A stretch of DNA of 64,000 nucleotides from Telmatactis stephensoni (Eukaryota; Cnidaria; Anthozoa; Actiniaria; Isophelliidae). The stretch covers positions 451,501-515,500 of the forward strand of contig JALIZF010001777.1 in assembly GCA_029948255.1 (NCBI GenBank), written 5' to 3'. The notes under the pieces are model-generated. The model ran no database searches. It saw nothing but the letters and a program-made list of their open reading frames with translations, and was not told the origin of the DNA. Position 1 is the stretch's first letter; each line of letters starts with the position of its first letter. A program made the translations under genes and the position numbers. Below are positions 12,146 to 45,084 of the stretch, piece by piece.

Positions 12146-12379
12146 CACAAGAAGCACTGTATAACCGTTAGAGTGTATTTGCTTTATTATTTACGGAGTA
12201 ATAAAGCGGAACCTAAACTCCCATACAAAGCTTTGTAATATTCGCCTCATAGAGAGCTTGGGCCTCCTGTGGACATACCACGCTCGCGCGATTGCTCATT
12301 TTTAGTGGGGTTTCATTGAACTTTTTGTGTGGTAAAAAACAAATTTACGATAGTTTCTCGTGGCATGTCTTCTTATTTA

Positions 12380-12466
12380 CCACAGTTGGCGCCATCTCAT
12401 CGTCAAAATAGTTGTGGATCCACGAGACGAACAACTATTTTGACGATTCGATGACGCCAACTGTGG
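12380..12466. repeat. Short hairpin next to the MULE-like target
   Basis: The sequence cagttggcgccatc and its complement surround a small loop at about 12417-12430. The nearby gtggtaaata..gacata..ccacg and its complement at about 12358-12383 suggest that the MULE-like element landed inside an older inverted-repeat element. Confidence 0.7.
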
Positions 12467-13103
12467 AACACAAACTCAATCTTCAGAAATCTTTTCATTT
12501 GGAAAAGCCATCCACCCATAATTTTTCCTAAAAATGCCAGTGAATGTTTTAAACTTTGAGAAATAAGAGATAAAGAATGTACAAAAGAGACATAAGCATG
12601 ATTAATTAACCATAAAAAACTTCTTTACCATCACTGGAAGCCATCATGCTAATGCCTGAGCGATGTGAGCCAGTCTCGTACCGAGATACTTTTCTGGGTT
12701 TCCTGTGTCATTTTGGGCTTCCTGTGTTTTGCTGTAAAATGGCGTCTTTTATTTATACTTTACTTACCGGAGATCGGTGGACAAGTTTGATACCTCGTAC
12801 TTCTTTGTATTGATCCTTGTCTAGAGAGATTATATCCGTAGAGGGATTTTGCTTCTGCCTTCTGACATTATGGCAGCCGATATTTAAGGATTATTGACAC
12901 TTTCGACCTGTATCTAACCGTGATCAGAACAGGTAGGCCACTATTTTATACAAGATAAGTCGGTGCAAGTTCTAACAACTACACAAAGCTGTTATTTATT
13001 TATGTTTGTTTATCTTCGGCCGTATTTAAAGAAAATACAGCTGTTTCGTTTTGGTGTTTCGTTTCGGTGTTTCGTTTCGGTGTTTCGTTGTTTAGTACAG
13101 TCC

Positions 13104-13713
13104 ACGAAATGTTGTTCATCAAACAACAACAACCCAAACTCAATGCAACACACAATCGGATTCCATCCGTGAAAAAGTGTTTGTCTAGTTATTGTAATTC
13201 AAATTATTTGTATAAAGTTGCTACCGTCTCATCGATCAAAATAAATTCTTGAAAATGAAGCCTAGATGGCTTCGAAACGTCGAATCCTAAGCGTTATCTT
13301 TATCTTGAATTCTAATTATTACACTAGACTAACTTTCGCCTTGCTCGCCGTGTAAAGTACTTCTTGTTTTAGCCCTGAATTCGACACATGTAGGCTTTTG
13401 ATGACTGAGTTTCTATTTGATAATGCCAGGAAAAGCATTAAGGCCATTAATTCTCCACTCATCGCAGAAATTACTCGCAGCAAGCCAGCGAGTACTCGTT
13501 CGGAATAAAATCTATTGTTCAAAATTTCGCAGCGATCGAGTAAAAATTATCGCAGCGGGGAGTATAGATATTGGCTTAATATGTTGTTATTATGGTATAT
13601 ATACCAAAACATTTTAAGCCATTAAGTTTGCCGGTTATAAATAATACAAAAATAACGGCTTAAAATGTAATGGTATGTATATTTATAAATATATTATTGT
13701 TAATATCACATAC
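13104..13713. other. Non-coding region, no gene seen
   Basis: No supported gene. Bases 13575-13690 hold inverted copies of ggcttaaaatg and tggtatatata-like sequence, which continue past the solo LTR at about 14230 and again near 17925. This suggests remnants of one disrupted older element. Confidence 0.45.
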
Positions 13714-14216
13714 TGTCACGGCTGAGGGGGGTACCCTCGGGTTGGCCGCTTCGCAGTATTACTGGAATAGACACTGACATTCATCGTTTTGTTTCCTTTT
13801 ATTGAATGACGTAAATCTAAAGAAATGGAGATTAACTAATTACTAGAATGAACTAAATAATTCTTCGTATATTCTTGCATATCTTCTGATTCTTCTTTAA
13901 CATAAACAATATAATATTATCTGTGATCACATGGCATTTGTATGACTTGAATACACAAACATATTATGCTATCTAAAGGTACTATTGTATACCAAATTAC
14001 ATAGAAATCAATGCAAACTATACTTATTATTACAAACAATCAACGTTACTTCCTAGATTCCTATAATCATACCTCCTTTCCAGTATTTGAGCACATTTAA
14101 GGCGATGATTCTTGCGTACGAGTATCAACGAAGGCTTGTTAGATTAAAAGAGGTCGAATTACGACCATGCGGTCACTATTAATCATTCATATGCGATTCG
14201 TATCGATTACGTAACA
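13714..14216. mobile_element. Solo LTR, 503 bp, with 5-bp target duplication
   Basis: The segment begins TGTCACGG and ends ACGTAACA, giving the TG...CA ends of an LTR. It is flanked by the perfect duplication CATAC (13709-13713 and 14217-14221). No internal retroviral or Gypsy/Copia genes are present, so this is what LTR-LTR recombination leaves. The beginning resembles the second solo LTR at 56519 (TGTTACGG). Confidence 0.82.
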
Positions 14217-14264
14217 CATACAACGTTATTGGCTTAAAATGTTTGGTATATACACAGGGATTCC

Positions 14265-14397
14265 TAGTCTCCTTCACAGCCGTTATTAGTCTAGCTCCCA
14301 TTCCCCTGTGGTCCTCTCCCGCCAGCCACTAGTGGCTGGCGGGAGAGGACCGCAGGGGAATGGGAGCTAGACTAATAACGGCTGCGAAGGAGACTAA
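14265..14397. mobile_element. Hairpin MITE with 8-bp target duplication
   Basis: A nearly perfect hairpin from TAGTCTCCTTC to GAAGGAGACTA has arms of about 65 bp meeting at ccactagtgg (about 14332). The perfect duplication GGGATTCC (14257-14264 and 14398-14405) shows that it inserted into the end of the surrounding element. The 8-bp duplication fits a hAT-driven MITE. Confidence 0.88.
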
Positions 14398-14689
14398 GGG
14401 ATTCCCAGACCTTAACAGTTTGGGCTTCCTGTGGTCTTCAACGGTAGATAATGTATTCATAAATGGCTGTTGTGCGATAACGCATCAAAGAACCAAAAAT
14501 TTCGTGCCGAAAACGTGTCTCAAAACCTGAAATAAAGCTCTTAAACAAAAGAAATACCTTGTTTAGTTATCCATTCACGTTTCCTTATCTTCAAATATGC
14601 TTTTGAAGCAGTTTATCAAAACAAAATTCTTCTGAGTTATATATTTACACAAGGCGGAAGACACTTCGCTTTTAATTAAAATTTAGAAG

Positions 14690-15175
14690 AGCAGCAGTTG
14701 GCTGATCACTTAGGGGGTGGGAGAGAGGCACATTAATTTGTACTGATTTACATATTCCACTGCCGGAGAACTTAGCCGGCATGGAGGGTGCAATTCCACA
14801 GAAAGAATCTAAAGTTACCGCGTGGTTTTCTCGATCTCGTTCATAACATTCACATGCAGCTCCGGTGGTTGCACTTACAACGTATGTTTTTTTCCTTGGT
14901 GATTAACTGATTCAATTATTTTTCCCACAAGAGTTGTTTTCCCAGTGCCGGCTGCGCCAATGATTGCAAGATTGTGTCCACTAATAGCCTTTTCTATTAA
15001 AATATTTCGCAAATTGTCTAGTTCCTGCTCTTCATCCATATTGGAACCAACGTTCATGATTTTATTGGCAACTTCACACCTTGACTAGCAAAAATGTGCA
15101 CCAGCCCCTCCCTCTTCTTAGCAAAAAAGTACAAATTTGCCCGTCGTCTACCCCCTGTGTGATCAGCCAACTGCT
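14690..15175. mobile_element. Inverted-repeat element carrying a PIF1 fragment
   Basis: The ends gcagcagttggctgatcac (about 14691) and its complement (about 15157-15176) are inverted. An outer pair, tatttacacaagg..gaagac at about 14642 and its complement near 15317-15338, frames it more widely. Inside, on the minus strand, is a fragment of a PIF1-like helicase. Confidence 0.65.
14800..15057 (-). pseudogene. PIF1-like DNA helicase fragment
   Basis: The minus frame from the ATG at 15057 encodes about 60 residues with a clear Walker A motif, GAAGTGKTTL, followed by a stop at 14875. Shifting frame at the 7-A run near 14885-14891 continues into VVSATTGAAC, which matches motif Ia of PIF1/RecD-like helicases. 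A one-base loss in the homopolymer therefore explains the break. PIF1 helicases unwind DNA and are often captured by, or part of, transposons such as Helitrons. The rest of the helicase (Walker B and later motifs) is absent, so this is a fragment. Confidence 0.72.
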
Positions 15176-15495
15176 GCTTCAATCCAGCTACTAATTCTCA
15201 ATATTTCAAGCTAATATTTCTTTACTAAAGAGAATTCGTATATATTTATGTCATTACGCAGTTAACTGAAGAGTTTATAGACGTTAAGTGGCATTTTCAG
15301 CGATCCCCCAAAAAGCTGTCTTCCCTTGTGTAAATATATGCACTCGCTGAACCGTTGCAATTAAAACAGCTCAAAGTTTCCTCGGAGTTAAGATGTTGTA
15401 ACCAATTTTTCAAGCCAAAATTTCACAAATTTGGAGAAATAATACAACATTCCTCAATTTTGAACTAAATCCCAAGTAAATTAAGGCTTTTTTCA

Positions 15496-16154
15496 TGAGA
15501 TATCTACCGTGGACGAGAAGGGCCACTTCAAAGTTCAAACTTCAAACTTCAATGTTCAAACTTCAAAGTTCAATGTTCAAAGTTCAATGTTCAAACTTCA
15601 ATGTTCAAACTTCAATGTTCAAAGTTATAATAATAATTGTAAATTAAGCCTTATATTTTCATTTTTTACGGTGAAATAATGTTTATAATTAATTAACTTA
15701 CAATTATAATAACATTACAAGACACAAAATGTCATATTTATGTAATATTTGTGATTGATTTTTGTCAAAAGTGATCATATTTTAGATTCTTAGCATTTAC
15801 ATGTATTTTAGCTATTAATGTTGACAGATAATGAGCTTGGGATGTCTGTGGTCAACAACTGACATAGGTATCAATTGTGTATATATAGGATATGCAATTC
15901 AATAGGGCATTTGGTTGTAATCAAAAAATTGTGTGTAATGTGTATATAGGGTATGCAATTAAGAAACTAGATAGATAGGTAAAAAAGTGGAATGAAAAAT
16001 AGAAAGAAAAATAAATAAGTAAAAAATAAATAAACTAAATAAATAGGTAAAAAAGGGAATAAAACAAAAAGAAAAAGAAAAAGAGGAAAAATGTTTTGAA
16101 AAGAGAAGGAAAAAACAGATAAGTGGATAGCTAAAATAGTGAAATAGGAGAAAA

Positions 16155-16202
<48 letters not shown>

Positions 16203-17556
16203 AAATAAATAAATAAAACATAAAAAGAAAGAAAGAAAAGAAAGAAAGAAAGAAAGAAAAAAGAAAGAAAAAAGAAAAAAAGAAAAAAAGAATAAAAATT
16301 AAAAATAAAAGAGGGCAAAACCGTGTAAAAAAAAAAAAAAAAAAGTGGTTGTAGGGGAGGGGAGGGGTGTGTGGATAAGGAATGTAGTGTGGTGAGGAAA
16401 GGAACGTTAGGAATGTACGAGACGCGACCACATTCCTATCTATTTGAGCTCACTTAGATTCAACTTAGATTTACCTGTATGTTATTCATGTTATTTACCG
16501 CCACCCACATCGACTGTTTACCTTATACCATTTATCTATACACTCTATTATTTTATGTCTATGTCTTGTTTTGTATGTCTCGCCACATCATTCCTTCCAC
16601 GCACATTTTACCTACATTCCCCACATTCCCCACATTCCCTACATTCCGTTCCTCACCTCACCTCATTCCCTATCCACACTCCCCTCCCCTCCCCCACCAC
16701 CCTTTTTTTCTTTACACGGCTTTACCTTCCTTCATTTTTAATTTTAATTTTTATTCATTTTTATTTCCTTTCTTTGTATTCTTTATTTTTTATTTTTTAT
16801 TTTTTATTTTCATTATTTTTATGTTTTGCTCACTTATTTTTTTTCCTCCCATTTCACTATTTTAGCTATCCACTTATCCTATTTTTATTTTATTTTCAAA
16901 ACATATTTCCTCTTTTGGTTTGGTTTTTTTCCCCCTCTTTTTTGCCCATTTTTTAGTTTATTTATATTTCTACTTATTTATTTTTCTTTCTATTTTTCAT
17001 CCACCTTTTTAAATATTATTTTTAGTTCTTTATTGCCACCCTATACACACACACCCTTTTCTGCACACAACCAAATGCCCTATTGAATTGCATATCCTAT
17101 AAACACTATTTTTACTTGTTCATTTTTCTTTCTATTTTTCATTCCACCTTAATTTTTACCTATTTTTTTAGTTCCTTAATTGCATACCCTATATACACTA
17201 TATATACACACTATTTTTTTGCACACAACCAAATGCCCTATTGAATTGCATATCCTATATATGCACAATTTTTTTACATCTTATATTTTTTACGATGCCT
17301 TCTATTTTTCATTTTTCATGTTTTATTTTCTATTTTTTAATTTTTATTTTTTATATACTATATTTTTTCTTCTTCTAGTTTCTTATTTCTTTTTTATTTT
17401 TATTTTTATTTTTATTTTCTCACAACCCCACCCCACCCCTCCCCCCTTCCCTTCACACCCTCTCAAATGCCCTATTGAATTGCATATCCTATAAACACTA
17501 TTGAACTTTGAACTTTGAAGTGGCCCTTCTCGTCCACGGTAGATATCTTTACTTCA
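15496..17556. repeat. 2-kb imperfect inverted repeat, A-rich and T-rich arms
   Basis: The left end reads gatatctaccgtggacgaga followed by cacttcaaagttcaa repeats. The right end (about 17500-17556) is its complement. Inside, the left arm is A-rich (about 15960-16340) with G-rich gaggggaggggtgtgtgga near 16360. The right arm mirrors it with T-rich sequence and ccacactcccctcccct near 16672. The arms are diverged and of unequal length, meeting at about 16440. The tgccctattgaattgcatat unit recurs several times (about 15892 in reverse, 17077, 17235, 17468). Poly-Phe open frames are artefacts. Confidence 0.8.
16139..16222. repeat. (AAAT)n microsatellite
   Basis: A clean aaat tetranucleotide array on the plus strand inside the A-rich arm, followed by aaag units. 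Confidence 0.95.
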
Positions 17557-17649
17557 ATATCGTTTCATACATTCTTTGGTAAAATTAAAAGACCACAGGA
17601 AGCCCAAACTGTTAAGGTCTGGGAATCCCTGTGGGTATATATATATATA

Positions 17650-17918
17650 CAGCCATTCTTGAAAAGGTTGTCCAGATAAAAAGACATTTAGTCATCAATA
17701 AACTTATTTGCATATATAATGTTTTCAATTTTCTGTCAAGAATTTTAACTTAATTAAGCTACAAAACTACAAACCATTTTATACAATATGTAATATACAA
17801 TGTACTTTAGCATTATAAATTGAAATTTCTGAGAGAAAATTGAAACTCCAAGTTATACAAATGAGTTTATTAATGACTAAATGTCTTTTTATCTGGACAA
17901 CCTTTTTGAGAATGGCTG
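17650..17918. mobile_element. Tc1/mariner-type MITE (CAGCCATTC ends)
   Basis: The ends CAGCCATTCTTGAAAAGG and their complement are inverted over about 60 bp (through acatttagtcat), and TA sits immediately outside both ends (17648-17649 and 17919-17920). The internal AAAGGTTGTCC motif is shared with the elements at 49066-49312 and 49790-51135. No transposase. Confidence 0.85.
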
Positions 17919-18255
17919 TATATGCCAATTAAGATAATGGCTTAATAAGCCGTTATCTAAACCTCCCCTGGAAACGGTCGACGAATCAAAAACGAGAGAA
18001 AGAACTTTACTTGCAGAGCAAGTTCTAACAGACAACTAGTTCCCTGGGGTTCTCTTTTTTTGGAGAGAGATCTAGAAACGAGAGGCAGAGTAATAGCCCT
18101 GGGTTCCCGAGGATGAGTATATCATACTGTTTCTGATTCAATGAAGGAAGGCCTTGTTAGACCTGTACTTGAGAGTCCTCTCTTGATGGTGAACTATTAA
18201 AAAACCATCGGCCCATCTCTAGTCTACAGCTAATTGCTAAATACTGTGAAAACGT

Positions 18256-18416
18256 TGTAGCGTACCAACTCTATCATTATCTGGATGCCAACTGAGACAG
18301 CTTCAGTTAGCCTGAGTACAAAACTGTTGATGAGTCATCAATGGTTTTGTACTCAGCCCTTCTCAGGCTAAAGCTGTCTCCGTTGGCATCCAGATAATGC
18401 CGGATAGAGTTGGTGT
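18256..18416. repeat. Hairpin element, arms about 75 bp
   Basis: The block gtaccaactctatcattatc at about 18261 is matched in reverse near 18400, with an inner match at gagtacaaaac around a loop near 18335. The arms are highly similar. Non-coding. Confidence 0.82.
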
Positions 18417-18476
18417 ACAGGGTAGGTATATAGAGTAGGTATATGAACCCGATACTGGCCAAAACGGTTATTTGGT

Positions 18477-19384
18477 ATTAGTATAAACCTACTAACAGTC
18501 TGTCAAACATCCTGCATTCTGATTGGCTACTCTACTAAAGGTCTAATTAACAATTAGACCTCGAGGCCGAATGGACTACGAGTCAATAGCCCATGAGGCC
18601 GTAGACCGAATGGGCTATTCAAACTCGTAGTCCATGAGGCCGAGAGGTCTAATTGTTTTAGTATTCACCAACATATTGGGCCAAAGGTAAATGAGACTAA
18701 ACAAAACAAAGAGAGAAAAATGTTTTATTGCCGGATATTATTACTCGCGCTTCCTCTCAACTCGGGCTATCACCAATAGCCCGAGGTTAGGGAGCCAATC
18801 AGAATGCAGGGTTTGTAATAGCCCTTATGTTGGTGAATACTAATTTGTGATAGCCTACTAGTAGCGAAAACAATATGGCAGATCAAAATGCTGAACTGCA
18901 TTTTGCAGGGATTTCTCAGGATTTATTCGAGAATTTACATCCCTTTATTTGACCACTGAATTAGTAGGTTTATACTAAAACAATTAGACCTCTCGTCCTC
19001 ATGGACTACTTAACAATTAGACCTCGAGGCCGAATGGACTACGAGTCAATAGCCCATGAGGCCGTAGGCCGAATGGGCTATTCAAACTCGTAGTCCATGA
19101 GGCCGAGAGGTCTAATTGTTTTAGTATTCACCAACATATTGGGCCAAAGGTGAATGAGACTAAACAAAACAAAGAGAGAAAAATGTTTTATTGATATTAT
19201 TACTCGCGCTTCCTCTCAACTCGGGCTATCACCAATAGCCCGAGGTTAGGGAGCCAATCAGAATGCAGGATTTGTAATAGCCCTTATGTTGGTGAATACT
19301 AAGAATCAATAGCCCATTCGGCCTTCGGCCTCATGGGCCGTATTGACTCGTAGTCCATTCGTCCTCGAGGTCTAATTGTTAAGT
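18477..19384. mobile_element. Clustered MITE copies of the ctcgaggtctaattg family
   Basis: Two near-identical copies of about 290 bp lie at about 18545-18843 and 19013-19303. Each begins aattagacctcgaggccgaa, contains internal palindromes around ggcctcatgg, and ends cccttatgttggtgaatact. An outer inverted pair, agtataaacctactaa at about 18479 and 18979, frames the first copy and a short frame, MADQNAELHFAG, at about 18873. A partial copy sits upstream of the second glycosyltransferase copy (51145-51245), and ends related to the outer pair occur near 48940-49020. Confidence 0.7.
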
Positions 19385-19452
19385 CCCATTCGTTGATTAC
19401 TTTCATTTGTAATTATAGTGCATTTTATTTCAGGTTCTCCCAGATAACAAAG

Positions 19453-41556
<22,104 letters not shown>

Positions 41557-41935
41557 AAATCCCTGTTTTTCCTCTGGATTCGCAGTATCTCACAGATCTA
41601 CTCAGTCTTCACAAACCAACCAGGATTCTTCACTCGAACGTTGCTACTTCGTAGCCTTCAAACTTGACTTGCGATGATAAATCCTTACATGTTGCTGAGC
41701 TGATACAATGAGCATTTTAGATATCCTTCAGTGTGGAATGTGAGTGTAAAATGTTAACTTTTTATTGGTAAAACAATTTAAGTTGGAACTAATTTAATCA
41801 GGCCATCTATCCAGATGAACAGAGGTCTCTTCAAGACATCTGTCCAATATTTTCCTATTAAAATTATCTTTTAGTCATTGTGATGTTCAGTGAGTGTAAT
41901 CAAAGCTTCTGATTTATCCTGAAAGACCTGGACAT
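41557..41935 (+). other. Copy 1 3' flank, homologous to copy 2
   Basis: It aligns with the 3' flank of copy 2 to about aaagacctg. The site where copy 2 has its solo LTR is empty here, at about 41826-41836. Confidence 0.7.
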
Positions 41936-41954
41936 TCTTGCCTCTTTCATATAA

Positions 41955-42285
41955 ATAATTGTTTCGAAATCTTATATGAACATAAAAACTTATGAAGCGT
42001 TCTAAAACACTTCAAAAAAGTAATTTTTGCAGTCCAAAACTGGTAGCATTGTACATGAAGCTGTGAGCGACAGTCTTCGACACAACAAAACTTCTAAATA
42101 AAACTATTCAAATACCTTGAAAGTCCGCTCATTTACAGCGAAGAATTGTTTCGAAGTCTTGTATGAACATAAAAGCTTTTGAAATTTTCAAAAACTTCTT
42201 CCAAGAAGTAATTTTGTAGTCCAAAACCAGCACCGTTTCAAGTAAACTTGTGAGCGTTTTTCATTCATGGTATGAATGTTGCTAG
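41955..42285. repeat. Imperfect tandem duplication, unit about 190 bp
   Basis: The block ttgtttcgaaatcttatatg..gtccaaaactgg..ctgtgagcg at about 41959 recurs at about 42148 with substitutions. Non-coding; no further gene up to 43338. Confidence 0.75.
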
Positions 42286-42819
42286 GCGAAAACGTTTTTA
42301 GATTTCGGAAAACTCTTGCGTACTCACGATAGCTATCGATTGTTCACGACATCCCTCGACAACTCAACGAGTGAAAAACCCCGAGCGCTTCACGGAAATG
42401 TGTCCAAATCAACCTGGGGCACACATCCGTCCATCAGATCGCGAGTCAAAGCTTCCCAGGTGAAATTCTCGTCAAATAACAAACTTTGAACACTCAAATT
42501 TTTAAGTTGTTTGGACATAAATACTTTGTTTACATAATCGAAGAAAAATCGATATTTTCTCTCTTAACTGGTGAAATACAAGCGAAAATGTATTTTGTCA
42601 AGTGACTCGTGTTTCACACCTTCTCACAAACTAATTTTGTCCCGCGGGATCGCCACAGGAAACCCATTTACAACAAGCGCGCGCTAGTCCCGCGGGATAT
42701 CGGGACGATATTATCACAGGAAACCCATGCATTTTTTTGTCTTTTTAGCGTATCAATAAAATAGTAAATAAATTATAAAAATAAACATCGTCAGGAGAAG
42801 TGGCTGGGCTGCCTGTGAG

Positions 42820-43247
42820 CAGCTATCAAACAAAAAATTTACTGATTGGCTAGTTAATATTTAACTTGAACTCAGTATGTCAGACAATGTATCTACACGT
42901 TTGATTAACCCCCCTGGGCCGAGTATCTACTCAAGAAGCTTGCTTGCCTCTACTAATTGAAAGGAATCATCTCGTTTAGCAAAATAATGATGGAAGGTAA
43001 GACACAGAATCGAGTATAAAGGCGCTGTTACACGCTGAAACTGTTAATTATCTGAAACTTGTGTCGATCGCCGATGCGAGACGAGTTTCATAAAAAGGGT
43101 GTTACACGCTAAACTTTCGTCCTGAAACTTGTCCGCGACACAAGTTTCTGTTTCAGGAGTAGAAAGCAGTTATACTTTTTGTGAAACCGTCTCGTGAAAC
43201 CAACCCGGGGAAAGTTTCAGCTAAATGACCATGTTACACGGTGCACA
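42820..43247. repeat. Dispersed repeat, copy 1 (second at 62343-63082)
   Basis: From gattggctagttaatattt through tgttacacgctgaaactg to gttacacggtgc it matches 62343-63082 closely, apart from a MITE inserted in the other copy. This copy lacks the right terminal repeat present there, so it is truncated. Confidence 0.85.
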
Positions 43248-43338
43248 CTTTTACTTGAGTGAAAGACAAAAATTACAATTACAGATAATGTTCAATAACA
43301 CCTAGTCATGCGTGACAACCAAGAGACACTATATAAAC

Positions 43339-43596
43339 AAATGGAATATTTGCGCGCAAATAGGATTTTTATGTTTTCTCTTGGCTGTATTTATTTGAGC
43401 ATTATCTAGAGGCATTATGCAATTGTGTAATCGTAGGTCTTCGTGTAGGAGCATTCATACATGCGAGGTCGGTATAGGGTACTGGAGTAGTGGCAATTTG
43501 AGTGACCCCCCACTGAGGACAGCACAACACGTGAGCTGTCAGGCAAAGTGATTCATTCTGGTCCTGACTTTACATAAGCTGGTAGCTTTAATTTTG
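43339..43596. repeat. Split direct repeat A1
   Basis: 258 bp from aaatggaatatttgcg to gctttaattttg; the left terminus of the element. Confidence 0.9.
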
Positions 43597-44882
43597 GAGG
43601 TCGATTTAGTTTCTAAATTCTTTTGGGGTGACTTTCTCAGTCTTCAACGCGTCCAAGTTGTCGAGGGACTTGATTTCTACAGCTCACAAGTACGACTATC
43701 TCTGAGAGAACAAGAACAGTCAGTTACATTCCAGCGTAGTGCCGAACCGAGTAGCTGGTACCGCTTCGTACTGAACCAGGTCAAGGAAACGATCCGTTAG
43801 TTATCAGCCAAGTTGTTGCTATCCCCGGCAATGGTGGCAGCTTTTAAGTGGTCAAGCGTTTGGACTTTTTGCGACCTTTAGGTACTGTTATTGACTGAGA
43901 GAAAAAGACGTCAAATTCCTATGTCAAGCTATGACGCCGAACAGGAGCTGTTGTTTTTGGTATCTCGCTACGAACAGGATACCCGTGTTTTCACACAAAT
44001 CCCCGTAATTTCAACACTGCAGTACTTGGTAAGTTTTGTATTTGGTAAGATTCTAATTATTTCAGTCAGTACATATTACCGACGTGCATGTTTAAGCTTA
44101 ATTTTCCCCGAGACTTCATGCCACGTGGTCTGTTTACCTATCCACCATGACCTTTGTGTGGCTGTGTCTTTATTATGGTTTTTTCTAGCACTTTTCTCAG
44201 TTGTTAGGTATTACGAATTGACATTAATACAACAACATGACATTTCTGTTGCCCATATTATCCATGGTTCACGAAATTATAAGAAAGGAGTCCAAAGATT
44301 ACAATAATTATCTGCTCACCCAAGGATAAAAAGGGTTTTATGTTGATTTGTTATCAGAGACAAAGCCCTAGATTACACTGATTTATTACAATAGCGAGCC
44401 TACAGCAGTTATCACTGTTTGTGGGCTTTTATAGATGAATATAAATTATACCTCTTGCAATATGATATCTTTCCTAGTTTTCGCGCTTCCACAGGAATTT
44501 GGTTATAGCTTTGTATTCACTAATTGGAAAGTTTTAAGCCTGTCTCAACTATGGTCAACTTTAATTATTTTATTGGTTTGTTTATGATATGCGCCATTAG
44601 CGTCTTTCATATGTCATGGTTGACTGAGACTATTGTTACTAGTTAAGTGAATCGTATTGGCTAGAAAATACTAGCTGTTTTTATGGCAATAATCCTACTT
44701 TGACACGGATTAGCAAAGTCTCCCTATAATATTTAGCTGCAATTGTCCATGTCAACATGCAGTCTGGCAATAAATCAGACAATTGTAACATTTGAGTTTG
44801 TAGTCTACTTGCTAGTTCATTATTAGTTTATGTTCATAAATTAGAAGGCGAAGAGCCACTTGTGGATGTACTTCTAATAAAC

Positions 44883-44913
<31 letters not shown>

Positions 44914-44935
44914 GTTGTTGTTGTTGTTATTATTA

Positions 44936-45017
<82 letters not shown>
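44883..45017. repeat. (ATT)n array with GTT interruption
   Basis: It follows cttctaataaacc, the same tail pattern as in the intron nest, and holds a short gttgttgttgttg interruption. No retrotransposon is inserted into it. Confidence 0.95.
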
Positions 45018-45084
45018 GTTCATTGTCATTATCATCAACAACCATCATCATTCGATTATCGCCCTCGCTATCATGCTCAATTTT

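Larger units (their letters stand above)
11100..12270. mobile_element. Palindromic MULE-like foldback element
   Basis: Almost the whole element is one inverted repeat. Two arms of about 575 bp (11100-11673 and 11698-12270) meet at a loop of about 25 bp near 11685. Both ends read ACAGGAGGCC inwards. A perfect 9-bp duplication, GGACATACC, flanks it (11091-11099 and 12271-12279), which is typical of Mutator-like elements. The arms differ by few bases. Each arm carries the same open frame of about 114 residues, one per strand. With no transposase visible it is presumably mobilised in trans, and could be a vehicle for a captured fragment; that last point is speculation. Confidence 0.85.
8280..13103. 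mobile_element. Long-TIR DNA transposon-like composite
   Basis: The outermost sequence ggactgtactaaacaacg at 8280 is matched in reverse at 13103, followed by tandem cgaaac/cgaaacacc units at both ends. The inverted arms are about 400 bp: left 8280-8593 plus 10663-10745, and right about 12700-13103. The left arm is split by a separate hAT-like insertion (8594-10654). The arms end internally in acacaggaaaccca. The core (10746-12699) contains a poly-C run, the palindromic MULE-like element and a short hairpin. No transposase frame was found, so it is non-autonomous. I could not define a clear target duplication. Confidence 0.72.
14253..17633. mobile_element. hAT-like composite element with 8-bp target duplication
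   Basis: The inverted ends read CACAGGGATTCCCAGACC and continue through TTTGGGCTTCCTGTGG, about 41 bp. The left end is 14253-14440, interrupted by a MITE; the right end is 17590-17633. The 8-bp duplication GGTATATA flanks it at 14245-14252 and 17634-17641. The interior carries a PIF1-helicase fragment within its own inverted repeats and a 2-kb A-rich/T-rich inverted repeat. No transposase was seen, so it is non-autonomous. Confidence 0.72.

Noticed and set aside
15959..17494. Several poly-Phe/Tyr/Leu open frames
   Set aside because: They lie in the A-rich/T-rich inverted repeat and have no recognisable protein features.
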